From positions 1 through 30,600 of the forward strand of contig CAZVAN010000007.1 in NCBI GenBank assembly GCA_964625245.1: 30,600 nucleotides of DNA. The letters run 5' to 3'. The position numbers and the translations under genes were made by a program. Of the stretch, positions 1 through 8,259 are shown piece by piece. Under the pieces are notes generated by a model. It saw nothing but the letters and a program-made list of their open reading frames with translations, did no database searches and was not told the DNA's origin. The number at the start of each line of letters is the position of its first letter. Positions within the stretch are counted from its first letter, which is position 1. The DNA comes from CAZVAN01 sp964625245. GTDB lineage: Bacteria > Patescibacteriota > Saccharimonadia > Saccharimonadales > UBA10212.

Positions 1-3000
1 CTGGCCTCGAACTGTTCCGACCTGTTTTTTAAGAACTTGGGCCAAGTATCCGCGCCTGGGATAAGTTCTTTAAGCGCCGCCATCATCTGGCAACCGTTAC
101 AGACTCCCAGGCTAAAAGTATCCTCTCTATTAAAGAATTCGCTAAATTGGCTGCGCAGCTCCTGATGAAACAAAATAGTCTTTGCCCAGCCCTCGCCGGC
201 GCCCAGAACATCGCCATAGGAAAAACCACCACAGGCCACCAGTCCGGAAAAGTCACTTAGTGATGTCTTGCGCGAAATTAAATCGTTCAGATGTACATCA
301 ATACTAGTAAAGCCAGCCCTGTCAAAAGCGGCCGCCATTTCTATGTGTCCATTTACGCCTTGTTCGCGCAAAATTGCTACCCTAGGCCGCTTTTGATGGC
401 GCCGCTGGGCAGCTTTACCTACGACAAGTGCGGTCAAACCAGGATTTTTCTCGTCGAGTAGCACGGCAAGTTCCTCATCGGCACAGTCCGGATTATCGCG
501 AAGCCTTTGCAATTGATAACTCGTCTGGGTCCACCATGTCTCCAGCTGAGAACGGCTATTTTTATAAACTAGGTTTCTGTCATCAGAAATTGAAATTGTT
601 TGGCTTTTTAACGGCTGGCCAATTGGCTGGACATAATTGCCAAACTTTTGACGTAGAGCTCGCAAAACCGAACTTTCATCCGTTTTTCTTACTTGAATAA
701 CAGCGCCAAGCTCCTCGTTAAATAGCCGCTTCACCGTAGTACCCGGAAGACTACCAATGTTGATTTTTAAACCGCAACGTCCGGCAAAAGCCATTTCGCA
801 TAAAGTTGTGAACAGACCACCGTCAGACCTGTCATGATATGCCAAAATCTTGCCCGAGCGTTTGAGCTTGTGTATTTCATCAAAAAAAATGACGAGTAAT
901 TGCGGTTCGATATCAGGGACTTCGTTTCCGGTTTGATTATAAACTTGGGCAAGGGCCGAACCGCCGAGCCTGTTCTTGGCCTGGCCTAGGTCAATCAAAA
1001 TCAATGACGAGTCAACGCTGGTGTCAAGCTCTGGTGTCAATGTATTGAGCACCTTATTAACCGGTGAAAAAGCACTTATTACAAGCGATAGTGGAGCAGT
1101 GACGCTTTTTTGCTGCTTATTTTCCTGCCAGACGGTTCGCATACTCAGCGAGTCTTTGCCGACGGGGATGGTCAACCCAAGGTGGGGACAAAAGTCTTCA
1201 CCCACAGCCTCCACCGTTCTAAATAACTTTTCGTCTTCGCCTTCAAAGCCGGCAGCCGCCATCCAATTGGCGGAAAGCTTAATATCAGATAATTTCTGGA
1301 CATCAGCTGCCGCGATATTCGTAACGGCTTCGCCGATAGCCATGCGCGCCGAGGCTGGTGCATTGATAACGGCTAAAGGACTTTTTTCTCCCATAGTCAT
1401 GGCCTCGCCAATATTTGAGTCAAAAGCGGCGGCAGTAACCGCTACATCGCTGATCGGAACCTGCCAGGGTCCAACCATCTGATCGCGAACTACCAGGCCG
1501 CCAACCGTTCGGTCGCCTATGGTGATAAGAAATTTCTTACTGCCTACGGCCGGAAGTTTTAATACACGCTCAGCTGCATCGTTAATTTTGGTTGTTTTTA
1601 GACTAATAGGCTCTAGAGAAGAGGAGCTTGTCTGAACGTGGCGGGTCATCTTAGGCGGCTTGCCGAAGAGTACAGACATTGGCAGGTTGATGGGTTTGTT
1701 GCTAAATAGTCTATCACTGACAATAAGATTCGGACTCTTAGTGGTAGCCCCGACAACCGCAAATGGACACCTCTCGCGCTCACAGATTTCCTTGAATAGT
1801 CTCAGGTTCTCTTTTGCAACCCCAAGAACGTAGCGTTCCTGGGCTTCGTTGCACCAAATCTCAAGTGGCGATAGACCCGACTCAGCGCTGGGAATATCAC
1901 GGAGTTCAATTTTTGCACCGCGCCCGGAATCGTGTACCAGCTCCGGTAGGGCGTTGGATAAACCTCCCGCTCCTACATCGTGAATCGAGATTATTGGATT
2001 CGCTTTGCCAAGCCCCCAGCAGCGGTCAATAACTTCCTGGGCTCGGCGTTCAATCTCAGCGTTGGCTCGCTGAACGGAGGCAAAATCCAAATCCTCGGCG
2101 CTGGTGCCAGCTTGCATACTGGAGGCTGCGCCGCCGCCCAATCCAATAAGCATAGCCGGTCCTCCCAGAACAATCAGCTGGCTGTCAACGGGCATCTTTT
2201 GCTTTTTAACGTGCTCACCACGTATGTTGCCTAAGCCTCCGGCGATCATAATTGGTTTATGGTAGCCCCAGACAGTGCCATTGACTGCTTGTTCGTACGT
2301 CCGGAAGTATCCGGCCAGATTGGGCCGGCCAAATTCATTAACNNNNNNNNNNNNNNNNNNNNNNNNNNNNNNNNNNNNNNNNNNNNNNNNNNNNNNNNNN
2401 NNNNNNNNNNNNNNNNNNNNNNNNNNNNNNNNNNNNNNNNNNAGACTCTTAGGTTGTTTTTTGCCGTCAATAATAAAGTCGGCGTTAAATATTTTATGCC
2501 GGCAATGTTCGCTGTTGACCTGGGCGAACATCATTAACTCGACATCTGTGGGGTTGCGCCTAAGACCCATATAGGCCTGATATAGGTATGCAAGTTCATC
2601 GCCAGCAAGAGCTAGCCCTAGATCCTTGTTAGCCTTGGCTAGCGTCTTTGTTCCACCTTTTAATACATCAATTGTTAGAAGTGCTTTAGGTGAAGTTTCC
2701 GCAAATAAAATAGCCGCTTCGCTCGTGGCCACAAGCACACTCTCGGTCATACGATCATGCAAAATACCGGCAATCACAGAACGCTTTATAGGGCCGGTGG
2801 CCTGCACGTAATAAGCGATGCCGCGTTCAATACGGTTAATGCTTTTAAGGCCGGAGTTTTTAGCGATATCGGTAGCTTTTGACGACCAAGGCGAAATTGT
2901 ACCGGGCCTGGGCACCGCCAAAAAGAGTTCTCCCTGGTCAGTCCCATTGAAAGGTGAATCATAGCTCAGCAGTTCAGCTAAACGGTCATCTTCTTTAGCG

Positions 3001-3140
3001 GAGATTTTCCCGGGAGTATCGATAAAGTGGATATAGCGAGCATCCACTGAGCCGATCTGTTTGCTGACTCGTTTGAGCTGCTTTAGCAACTTACTTTTTC
3101 TAAAATCTGATAGTGCGGCCGCACCTTGGCGCACCAGCAC
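1..3140 (-). CDS. purL: Phosphoribosylformylglycinamidine synthase, long form with fused glutaminase (3' end beyond left edge, internal N gap)
   Basis: Fourth step of purine synthesis: FGAR + Gln + ATP to FGAM. Read on the minus strand, the frame is open from a GTG at 3140 to the window edge and resembles E. coli long-form PurL: TPRPGTISPWSSKATDIA-like segment (here AVPRPGTISPWSSKATDIAK), NSEHCRHKIFNADF near 2500, NEFGRPNLAGYFRTYE near 2310, GYHKPIMIAGGLGNIR near 2240, then DVGAGGLSNALPELVHDSGRG. The glutaminase domain is fused at the C-terminus: GVCNGCQMM near 100 carries the nucleophile Cys. About 100 residues should lie past the edge. The GTG start shares one base with the purM stop (TAGTG), implying translational coupling. 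I traced the frame across 1321-2342 without finding a frameshift. The 100-N gap removes the conserved ETHNHP region; see the gap entry. Confidence 0.96.
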   Translation of the reverse strand, partial: MLVRQGAAALSDFRKSKLLKQLKRVSKQIGSVDARYIHFIDTPGKISAKEDDRLAELLSYDSPFNGTDQGELFLAVPRPGTISPWSSKATDIAKNSGLKSINRIERGIAYYVQATGPIKRSVIAGILHDRMTESVLVATSEAAILFAETSPKALLTIDVLKGGTKTLAKANKDLGLALAGDELAYLYQAYMGLRRNPTDVELMMFAQVNSEHCRHKIFNADFIIDGKKQPKSXXXXXXXXXXXXXXXXXXXXXXXXXXXXXXXXXXVNEFGRPNLAGYFRTYEQAVNGTVWGYHKPIMIAGGLGNIRGEHVKKQKMPVDSQLIVLGGPAMLIGLGGGAASSMQAGTSAEDLDFASVQRANAEIERRAQEVIDRCWGLGKANPIISIHDVGAGGLSNALPELVHDSGRGAKIELRDIPSAESGLSPLEIWCNEAQERYVLGVAKENLRLFKEICERERCPFAVVGATTKSPNLIVSDRLFSNKPINLPMSVLFGKPPKMTRHVQTSSSSLEPISLKTTKINDAAERVLKLPAVGSKKFLITIGDRTVGGLVVRDQMVGPWQVPISDVAVTAAAFDSNIGEAMTMGEKSPLAVINAPASARMAIGEAVTNIAAADVQKLSDIKLSANWMAAAGFEGEDEKLFRTVEAVGEDFCPHLGLTIPVGKDSLSMRTVWQENKQQKSVTAPLSLVISAFSPVNKVLNTLTPELDTSVDSSLILIDLGQAKNRLGGSALAQVYNQTGNEVPDIEPQLLVIFFDEIHKLKRSGKILAYHDRSDGGLFTTLCEMAFAGRCGLKINIGSLPGTTVKRLFNEELGAVIQVRKTDESSVLRALRQKFGNYVQPIGQPLKSQTISISDDRNLVYKNSRSQLETWWTQTSYQLQRLRDNPDCADEELAVLLDEKNPGLTALVVGKAAQRRHQKRPRVAILREQGVNGHIEMAAAFDRAGFTSIDVHLNDLISRKTSLSDFSGLVACGGFSYGDVLGAGEGWAKTILFHQELRSQFSEFFNREDTFSLGVCNGCQMMAALKELIPGADTWPKFLKNRSEQFEA
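2343..2442. other. Assembly gap of 100 N inside purL
   Basis: Exactly 100 N separate codons for QPKSL from VNEFGRPN. In E. coli-type PurL, from memory, these segments are about 130-140 residues apart, so some 400 bp are missing and the 100 N look like a placeholder of fixed size. By chance the placeholder keeps purL in frame. Confidence 0.95.
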
Positions 3141-4243
3141 TAGCGTACCCCCAATGTATCACCCTTAAAAGTAAGTCCTTTAGGCCCGATAACCAGTTGT
3201 TTGGATCCCGCTTCAACCCGGCCGGCCACTAAGGCCTTGAGCTTGTGATCCGCTGCTGCTTTAATCACTTTCTGAACCTCGAGCTCTGGCACATATATTG
3301 CAAAACCTGCACCCATATTAAAATTCCCGTACATTTCGGCGGCGTCTACGCCGGATTTTTGCTGCATGAACTTAAACTCATCTTGCGGGTCTGGAATCAT
3401 ATCTATCACATAGCTAAATTCTTTAACGGAGCGCATCAATTTGCGCCAACCGTGGCCGGTAATATTTACCATGTAATGTATATCGACATCTGACTCTAAA
3501 AGGTCACGGACCAGCCCAACATATAGATGAGTTGGCGTGAGGATGGCTTCGCCGAATAGTCGTCCGTCTGGCAGTTTTGTCGCGTAAATAGCAGCTGCCT
3601 TTTCGGCCATGCTCCGCACAAAAGTAATGCCGTTGGCGTGGATACCGCTGCTCTCAATCAGCACAATCACGTCGCCAGACGCCAGCTTGTCGCCCAGAAC
3701 CAGTCGATCTTTAGGGTTAATTATGCCTATGGCTGAACCACCCAAGTCAATTGTGCCTGGTTCAATAACGCCTTTTAGAGTTGGTGTTTCGCCGCCGCCC
3801 CAGGTTGCCCCGACTTTTTTGCAGGCGGCAGCCCAGCCATTTATAAGATCTCTCGCCCGAGGCTCGTCGCGCATCCAATTAGAGTCGCCGATGGCAAAGT
3901 AGGCGTTTATCACTTGCGGCAGCGCGCCAACCACAATTAGGTCGTTCACAACCATGGCTATGGTGTCTTGGGCAATAGAGTCGTAGTACGTTTTGCCTGT
4001 GACTTTCCGCATAGCGTCGGCTATCAGATTTTTGGTGCCAAGACCTTCAATTACTAGCGCCCTACAAGCATCCGCTTCTTCCCAGACATATGCCGATTCG
4101 CCGCGGCTGGCAGCTACTTCACGGGCTCCAAATACTTTCAAGCTAGAAGCTGTAGCTTGAGCGCTCTTTTGAGCTAGTACCTTAATTGGGTCCATAGCGC
4201 TGTAATCAACTCCTGAGCTAGTGTAGGTTGGTTTTTTGCTCAC
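3140..4243 (-). CDS. purM: Phosphoribosylformylglycinamidine cyclo-ligase (AIR synthase)
   Basis: Closes FGAM to aminoimidazole ribotide with ATP, in the cytosol. 367 aa, close to the 345-350 of E. coli PurM. Visible hallmarks are SGVDYSAMDP near the N-terminus, the acidic nucleotide/metal region around QDTIAMVVNDLIVVGALPQV, the glycine-rich GATWGGGETPTL loop and SSGIHANGITFVR. The sequence is clearly diverged from E. coli PurM (VNDLIVVGALPQVINAYFA instead of VNDLVVQGAEPLFFLDYYA). The start is GTG at 4243, supported by GGGGAG 8 nt upstream; it overlaps the preceding ATPase gene by 26 bp. The stop overlaps the purL start by one base. Part of the purK-to-purL operon. Confidence 0.93.
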   Translation of the reverse strand: MSKKPTYTSSGVDYSAMDPIKVLAQKSAQATASSLKVFGAREVAASRGESAYVWEEADACRALVIEGLGTKNLIADAMRKVTGKTYYDSIAQDTIAMVVNDLIVVGALPQVINAYFAIGDSNWMRDEPRARDLINGWAAACKKVGATWGGGETPTLKGVIEPGTIDLGGSAIGIINPKDRLVLGDKLASGDVIVLIESSGIHANGITFVRSMAEKAAAIYATKLPDGRLFGEAILTPTHLYVGLVRDLLESDVDIHYMVNITGHGWRKLMRSVKEFSYVIDMIPDPQDEFKFMQQKSGVDAAEMYGNFNMGAGFAIYVPELEVQKVIKAAADHKLKALVAGRVEAGSKQLVIGPKGLTFKGDTLGVR

Positions 4244-4787
4244 GCGACATGCTCCCCGTCTTTATTTTATCCAGAACGAACGCCACTCTGTCTCTCAAAT
4301 TCACAGCCGGCACCCGCACAGGTTTCATGCCAAATTCTGCGTAGGCCTCGGTCAATAGTTTGTGTAAATGTTTGCCAAAATCTCGGTCTTCAGTGCGCGC
4401 ATAATCATCTTGATAAGTTGACAGGGGGTCCAGAAGAAATACGCTTTTGTAATGAGACGCTCTCATGAGCTCGTTTACCCAATCCGCGATATCAAAACCA
4501 TAATGCCGCATGTAGGCCAGCGTATCTTGCATACCTCGATCAAAGAACGTGAGTACAGCTTTATTATTAGTGGTCTCAACTTTTTCTTTCAAGCGCGCGA
4601 CATCTTCTTGGAAGTGTTTTTCGTCAGCCCGAAGGCTCTCTACAGGTATTCCTTTTCCCAAAGCTTCGTCAATAAGAGTCCGGGCCGCTTCGGGGAGAGT
4701 CTTGTGTCCCTGCTTTTGTAGTTCAGCAAGCAACGAAGTTTTGCCCGTAGATGGACCCCCGGTTATGACATACCAATTGTTAGACAC
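4218..4787 (-). CDS. AAA_28-type P-loop ATPase/kinase embedded in purine operon
   Basis: A 189-aa P-loop protein beginning at GTG 4787. It opens with SNNWYVITGGPSTGKTSLL, a Walker A motif within the first 20 residues, followed by LPEAARTLIDEAL and the FFDRGMQDTLAYMRHYG block that I associate with the AAA_28 (NadR-like) family of small nucleotide kinases or ATPases. An ATG 87 bp further upstream in the same frame is possible, but it would lie inside the HAD gene and add a tail with no family resemblance. The GTG overlaps the HAD stop by 8 bp and the 3' end overlaps purM by 26 bp, so the gene is co-translated with purine enzymes. No substrate can be read from the sequence; a nucleotide or nucleoside substrate is only suggested by context. 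Confidence 0.8.
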   Translation of the reverse strand: MSNNWYVITGGPSTGKTSLLAELQKQGHKTLPEAARTLIDEALGKGIPVESLRADEKHFQEDVARLKEKVETTNNKAVLTFFDRGMQDTLAYMRHYGFDIADWVNELMRASHYKSVFLLDPLSTYQDDYARTEDRDFGKHLHKLLTEAYAEFGMKPVRVPAVNLRDRVAFVLDKIKTGSMSREQKTNLH

Positions 4788-5589
4788 GGCCGGCCCCTTC
4801 AAAGGCTTCTGGCACCAAGAGATGGCCGATATTTTGCCAAGCCTGATTGGAGTTGTCTGAAGGAACATGCACAAATTCTACTCCAGCATTTTTGGCCATC
4901 TGACCGTCCTTTTTTATGTCATCGCCAACATATGTTATGCGTTCCCTGGACCACCAATAAGATTCGGCGTCTTGATTAACTAGCGATCCAAGCTCAAAGC
5001 GCTCTAACCATTGCTGATGGACCCAGTCAATTAGTAAACGACTGGGTTTGACGCACATTGGACCCGGTAGAATTTCGGTGAGCGGCCGCATATCATCGTC
5101 GGTCACGGCAATGTCCGGATGTGACAATTCGTGTATATTGAAAAATCGATCTATTGCTGCGTTGTGTCCGGAAGTAATAATTGCCGTACTAACTCCAGTA
5201 ACAGAACTTAGCAGACTCCAGATTTCAGGCATACCATCAACCGTCGATGGCCATAGACGGCCATCTGGCAGCCGCCGGCCAAATTGTGGTAATAGAATAG
5301 CCATTTTTGCTTCAACTAAATCTTCTGTTCTCTGTGGTCTGAGCTGAACACTGAGATTTGGGCTTAGTTCAGTGATAATTTCACCCGGTGCGCGGTTGTG
5401 CAGCCCGCCGCTTTTTAGGTATCTGCCTAGAGCATCGCGGCCCAGCACCTGATAAATTGCGGTTTCATAAGCTTCCTCAACTGTTTTCCCGCCGGGCAAT
5501 GGCTCTGACGTCAGAGCAACCGTATTATCAAAATCACTGGCCAGTAGACTCTCCCGGTCAAATGCCTCAAGAAGCGATGGTTCAGCCAT
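4780..5589 (-). CDS. HAD-superfamily phosphatase embedded in purine operon
   Basis: A 269-aa haloacid dehalogenase-type hydrolase. Motif I is DFDNT (Asp19 nucleophile, Asp21 acid/base), motif II is IITSG (Ser140), the motif III lysine is likely Lys181 in CVKPS, and motif IV is VGDDIKKD (Asp223/224). Some 110 residues between motifs I and II could form a helical cap. All catalytic positions are present, so it should be an active phosphomonoesterase or phosphotransferase. Its ATG overlaps the purE stop by 8 bp and its stop overlaps the ATPase start by 8 bp. HAD enzymes are too promiscuous to name a substrate; nucleotide or purine-intermediate housekeeping is an inference from the operon alone. 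Confidence 0.85.
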   Translation of the reverse strand: MAEPSLLEAFDRESLLASDFDNTVALTSEPLPGGKTVEEAYETAIYQVLGRDALGRYLKSGGLHNRAPGEIITELSPNLSVQLRPQRTEDLVEAKMAILLPQFGRRLPDGRLWPSTVDGMPEIWSLLSSVTGVSTAIITSGHNAAIDRFFNIHELSHPDIAVTDDDMRPLTEILPGPMCVKPSRLLIDWVHQQWLERFELGSLVNQDAESYWWSRERITYVGDDIKKDGQMAKNAGVEFVHVPSDNSNQAWQNIGHLLVPEAFEGAGRV

Positions 5590-6103
5590 GAGTTTCCTCT
5601 AAGTACTTCTCCCAACCTTGCTCCTGCAATTTAGTATCGGCCGAGGTCACACTGTCCCGTTGCTTAGCTCGGTAAGATTCGTAACTAGCGGCCAGCTTTT
5701 GGTCACTAAGGCCCAATATCTCTACGGCTAAAAGAGCGGCGTTCCGTGCACCGTTTTCAGGCATTGTAGCCAAGGGGATTCCCGGCGGCATTTTGATATT
5801 TGACCAGAAGGCTTCGTGGCCATGATGGCTCCGCCTAATGGGCACCGCGATCACGGGCAGGGGAGTATGCGAAGCCGTCATTCCCGGTAAGTGAGCAGAG
5901 CCACCGGCACCGGCAATTATGACCTTTAGACCGCGTTTCTGGGCCCCGGCAGCATATTCACTCATAGCGTCCGGCGTACGGTGGGCCGAAACTACACGCA
6001 CCTCGCAGGGTACATTAAACTCCTCAAGCAGCTTAGCTGCCTCGCTCATTATGTCCAGATCGGAGTCCGACCCCATTATTATTCCAACTATTGGCTTCCT
6101 CAC
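5582..6103 (-). CDS. purE: N5-carboxyaminoimidazole ribonucleotide mutase (class I-like PurE)
   Basis: Converts N5-CAIR (from PurK) to CAIR. 173 aa. GSDSD at 11-15 and SAHRTP at 39-44 form the nucleotide and phosphate site, followed by AGAGGSAHLPGMTASHTPLPVIAVP. The next stretch departs from E. coli PurE: where that has a LYSIVQMPRGIPVGT-like loop, this protein has FWSNIKMPPGIPLATMPENG, though GARNAALLAVEIL returns to the family pattern. Presence of purK next door fits the two-enzyme bacterial route. The start is GTG 6103, preceded by GGAG six nt upstream; the purK stop lies 10 bp before. The gene overlaps the HAD start by 8 bp. Confidence 0.93.
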   Translation of the reverse strand: MRKPIVGIIMGSDSDLDIMSEAAKLLEEFNVPCEVRVVSAHRTPDAMSEYAAGAQKRGLKVIIAGAGGSAHLPGMTASHTPLPVIAVPIRRSHHGHEAFWSNIKMPPGIPLATMPENGARNAALLAVEILGLSDQKLAASYESYRAKQRDSVTSADTKLQEQGWEKYLEETHG

Positions 6104-6113
6104 ATCAGTCTCC

Positions 6114-7247
6114 TCATATACTTAGCTGTTTTCTGGCCAATCGGGCCCGCTTTCTGACTTCGGCCAGACTTTTACCAGTGGCAGTTATGTGGCCCATCTT
6201 CCGGTCAACTTTAGTCGGAAACTTACCATAAATATGTACATTAACGGAAGGCTCGCTTAGGGCTGTCTTTAGTCCGGTTAATCTCGTCGGCCCGTTTTTC
6301 TCCCCTAAAATATTAACCATCACGGCAGCTGGGGCAGCCATACTGACATCTCCTAAAGGCAATCCGGCTATGGCCCGGATGTGCTGTTCGAACTGTGAAG
6401 TGCGACTAGCCTCAATGGTGTAGTGGCCGGAATTATGAACCCTTGGAGCAATCTCATTTATGAGCACCTGGCCATCGTTGGTCAGAAACATTTCAATTGT
6501 AAATACTCCGGCACCATCAAGCAATTTAATGGTTTTGAGGGCCATTTTTTGAGCCGTTTGCTGCTGTTTTTGCGAGATCCTGGCCGGAGCTAGTACCTCT
6601 ATGCAAATATTACGCTGGTGAATTGTCTCGACCACGGGATAGATAGCGGTGTTCCCGCCGGTACTTTTAGCGACACTCACGGCCAGCTCTTTGTCAAAGT
6701 TTATGTATGCCTCAGCGTAGAGCGCCTGGCCAGCAAACGTTTTAAGAGCTTTTGCTAAATCCGAATTATTTCTTACAAGCATATTGCCTCGGCCATCGTA
6801 GGCACCGTGGCGACTTTTTATTAGCATTTTGCCGCCAAAATCGTCCAGCGCTTTCATTGCCGATGCTTTATTATCAATTTTCATGAAAGGAGCAACCGGT
6901 AGGCTGGCGTTTCTTAAGAACTTTTTCTGCAGGAACTTGTCCTGGATCAGCTTTATGGTCTTAGGTGCAGGATTAATCTGCGCTCCTCGGCTAGCCAGCA
7001 TATCCAAGGTTTTAGTGTCCAAATGCTCAATTTCAACGGTTATATAGTCCGATTGTTCAGCCAGTTTAGCTAGGGCGGAAGGGTCGTATAAGTCGGCCAC
7101 TAGTTCCTCGGCTCCGACCTGGGCCGCCGGGCTATTGGGAGTAGGGTTTATCACCACCACTCTGAAGCCAAGAGGCAGTGCCGCCAGAGTAAGCATGCGG
7201 CCGAGTTGACCGCCTCCAACTATGCCAATCGTCTCACGGTCTTCCAT
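6114..7247 (-). CDS. purK: N5-carboxyaminoimidazole ribonucleotide synthase
   Basis: ATP-grasp enzyme carboxylating AIR to N5-CAIR. 377 aa from ATG 7247. Features in order: IGIVGGGQLGRMLTLAA nucleotide fold at about 8-24, IKSRHGAYDGRGNMLV (ATP-grasp glycine-rich loop) near 145-160, EAYINFDKELAVSVAKS, and the metal-binding FTIEMFLTNDGQVLINEIAPRVHNSGHYT, which is diagnostic of PurK. An upstream in-frame start at 7319 would add 24 residues reaching into the purC gene and is rejected. A TATCAT hexamer ends 6 nt before ATG 7247 and there is no Shine-Dalgarno, so a leaderless mRNA is predicted. First gene of the minus-strand purine operon, divergent from purC. Confidence 0.95.
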   Translation of the reverse strand: MEDRETIGIVGGGQLGRMLTLAALPLGFRVVVINPTPNSPAAQVGAEELVADLYDPSALAKLAEQSDYITVEIEHLDTKTLDMLASRGAQINPAPKTIKLIQDKFLQKKFLRNASLPVAPFMKIDNKASAMKALDDFGGKMLIKSRHGAYDGRGNMLVRNNSDLAKALKTFAGQALYAEAYINFDKELAVSVAKSTGGNTAIYPVVETIHQRNICIEVLAPARISQKQQQTAQKMALKTIKLLDGAGVFTIEMFLTNDGQVLINEIAPRVHNSGHYTIEASRTSQFEQHIRAIAGLPLGDVSMAAPAAVMVNILGEKNGPTRLTGLKTALSEPSVNVHIYGKFPTKVDRKMGHITATGKSLAEVRKRARLARKQLSI

Positions 7248-7253
7248 AGAGTA

Positions 7254-7259
7254 ATGATA
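7254..7259 (-). promoter_or_regulatory. -10 box of the purK operon (leaderless type)
   Basis: TATCAT, five of six matches to TATAAT, ends 6 nt before the purK ATG, so transcription should begin at or beside the start codon. No good -35 box is seen at 16-18 nt. Confidence 0.55.
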
Positions 7260-7308
7260 CCGTAACCTTGTGTTTTTCGATGCATTATCTAACAATGGAG
7301 TTAAAGAT

Positions 7309-8259
7309 ATGGGCAACAAGATAATATCGTCTACGGATTTTCATTTTCCAGGCCAAGCAAGTGTTCACCACGGCAAGGTCCGCGACGTATATGATTTCAG
7401 CGACAGCTTGATGCTTATAGCGACCGACCGCTATTCTGCTTTTGACCGTAACCTGGCACTTGTTTCGCATAAAGGTGAGCTACTGACAGCAATTAGCCGA
7501 TGGTGGTTTGAGCAAACCGCACCGATTATCAACAACCATATCAAAAGCTATCCGGACCCTAACGTGGTGTGGTGCAAAAAATATAAAGTCCTGCCTATAG
7601 AGATGGTTGTTCGCGGTTACATTACCGGTGTTACTAACACCTCGTTGTGGCACAATTACAACCAAGGCCAGCGCGACTTCGGAAATTTTACTCTGCCAGA
7701 AGGTCTCCACAAAAACCAAAAGCTGCCAACTCCGGTCTTAACCCCGACCACCAAGTTTGAAGAGCACGACCGCCCGCTATCACCCCAAGAAGCTGTAGAC
7801 GAGGGCCTGGTGGATGCTAAGTTATGGCAAGATGTCCAAGCCGTTGCCCTTAAACTATTCAGATTCGGCCAAAAAACGGCTGCTTCTAGGGGTCTAATCC
7901 TGGTTGATACTAAATATGAATTTGGGTTGGATGAAAAGAACAATTTAGTGCTGATAGACGAGATCCACACACCCGACTCATCACGTTATTGGCGCCAGGA
8001 TAATTACCAAGCTCAAATTAATAAAGGCCAAGAGCCAGACAATTATGACAAAGAATTCCTGCGTCTTTGGTTCAAGGCTCGGTTTGACCCATATAAAGAT
8101 AAAGCGGCGCCCAAACCCTCCACTAGTGTGATTAACGAGCTAGCCAACCGATATGTATATATCTACGAACATCTAACGGGCCAAAAATTTACGCCAAGTG
8201 GTGAGGAGCCGCTTGGCAGAATTGAAGCCAATGTTCTGAGAGCGTTGGAAAGTCGATGA
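7309..8259 (+). CDS. purC: Phosphoribosylaminoimidazole-succinocarboxamide synthase (SAICAR synthetase)
   Basis: Joins CAIR and aspartate using ATP. 316 aa, the length of the longer PurC type. Seen: GKVRDVYDFSDSLMLIATDRYSAFD at the N-terminus (ATP-binding strand plus DRxSAFD signature), PIEMVVRGYITG, TPTTKFEEHDRPL, ILVDTKYEFGLDE and LIDEIHTPDSSRYW, all family blocks with substrate and metal ligands intact. The start at ATG 7309 is chosen because GGAG lies 8 nt upstream and the protein family begins here; a GTG at 7270 would add 13 unrelated residues. Its TGA overlaps the purB ATG (ATGA), so purC and purB are translationally coupled. Confidence 0.96.
   Translation: MGNKIISSTDFHFPGQASVHHGKVRDVYDFSDSLMLIATDRYSAFDRNLALVSHKGELLTAISRWWFEQTAPIINNHIKSYPDPNVVWCKKYKVLPIEMVVRGYITGVTNTSLWHNYNQGQRDFGNFTLPEGLHKNQKLPTPVLTPTTKFEEHDRPLSPQEAVDEGLVDAKLWQDVQAVALKLFRFGQKTAASRGLILVDTKYEFGLDEKNNLVLIDEIHTPDSSRYWRQDNYQAQINKGQEPDNYDKEFLRLWFKARFDPYKDKAAPKPSTSVINELANRYVYIYEHLTGQKFTPSGEEPLGRIEANVLRALESR

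Noticed and set aside
976..1482. 168-codon plus-strand open frame
   Set aside because: It is antisense to purL, whose minus-strand translation is conserved throughout this interval.
2246..2574. Open frames running through the N gap on both strands
   Set aside because: They exist only because N is read as sense; the true frame here is purL.
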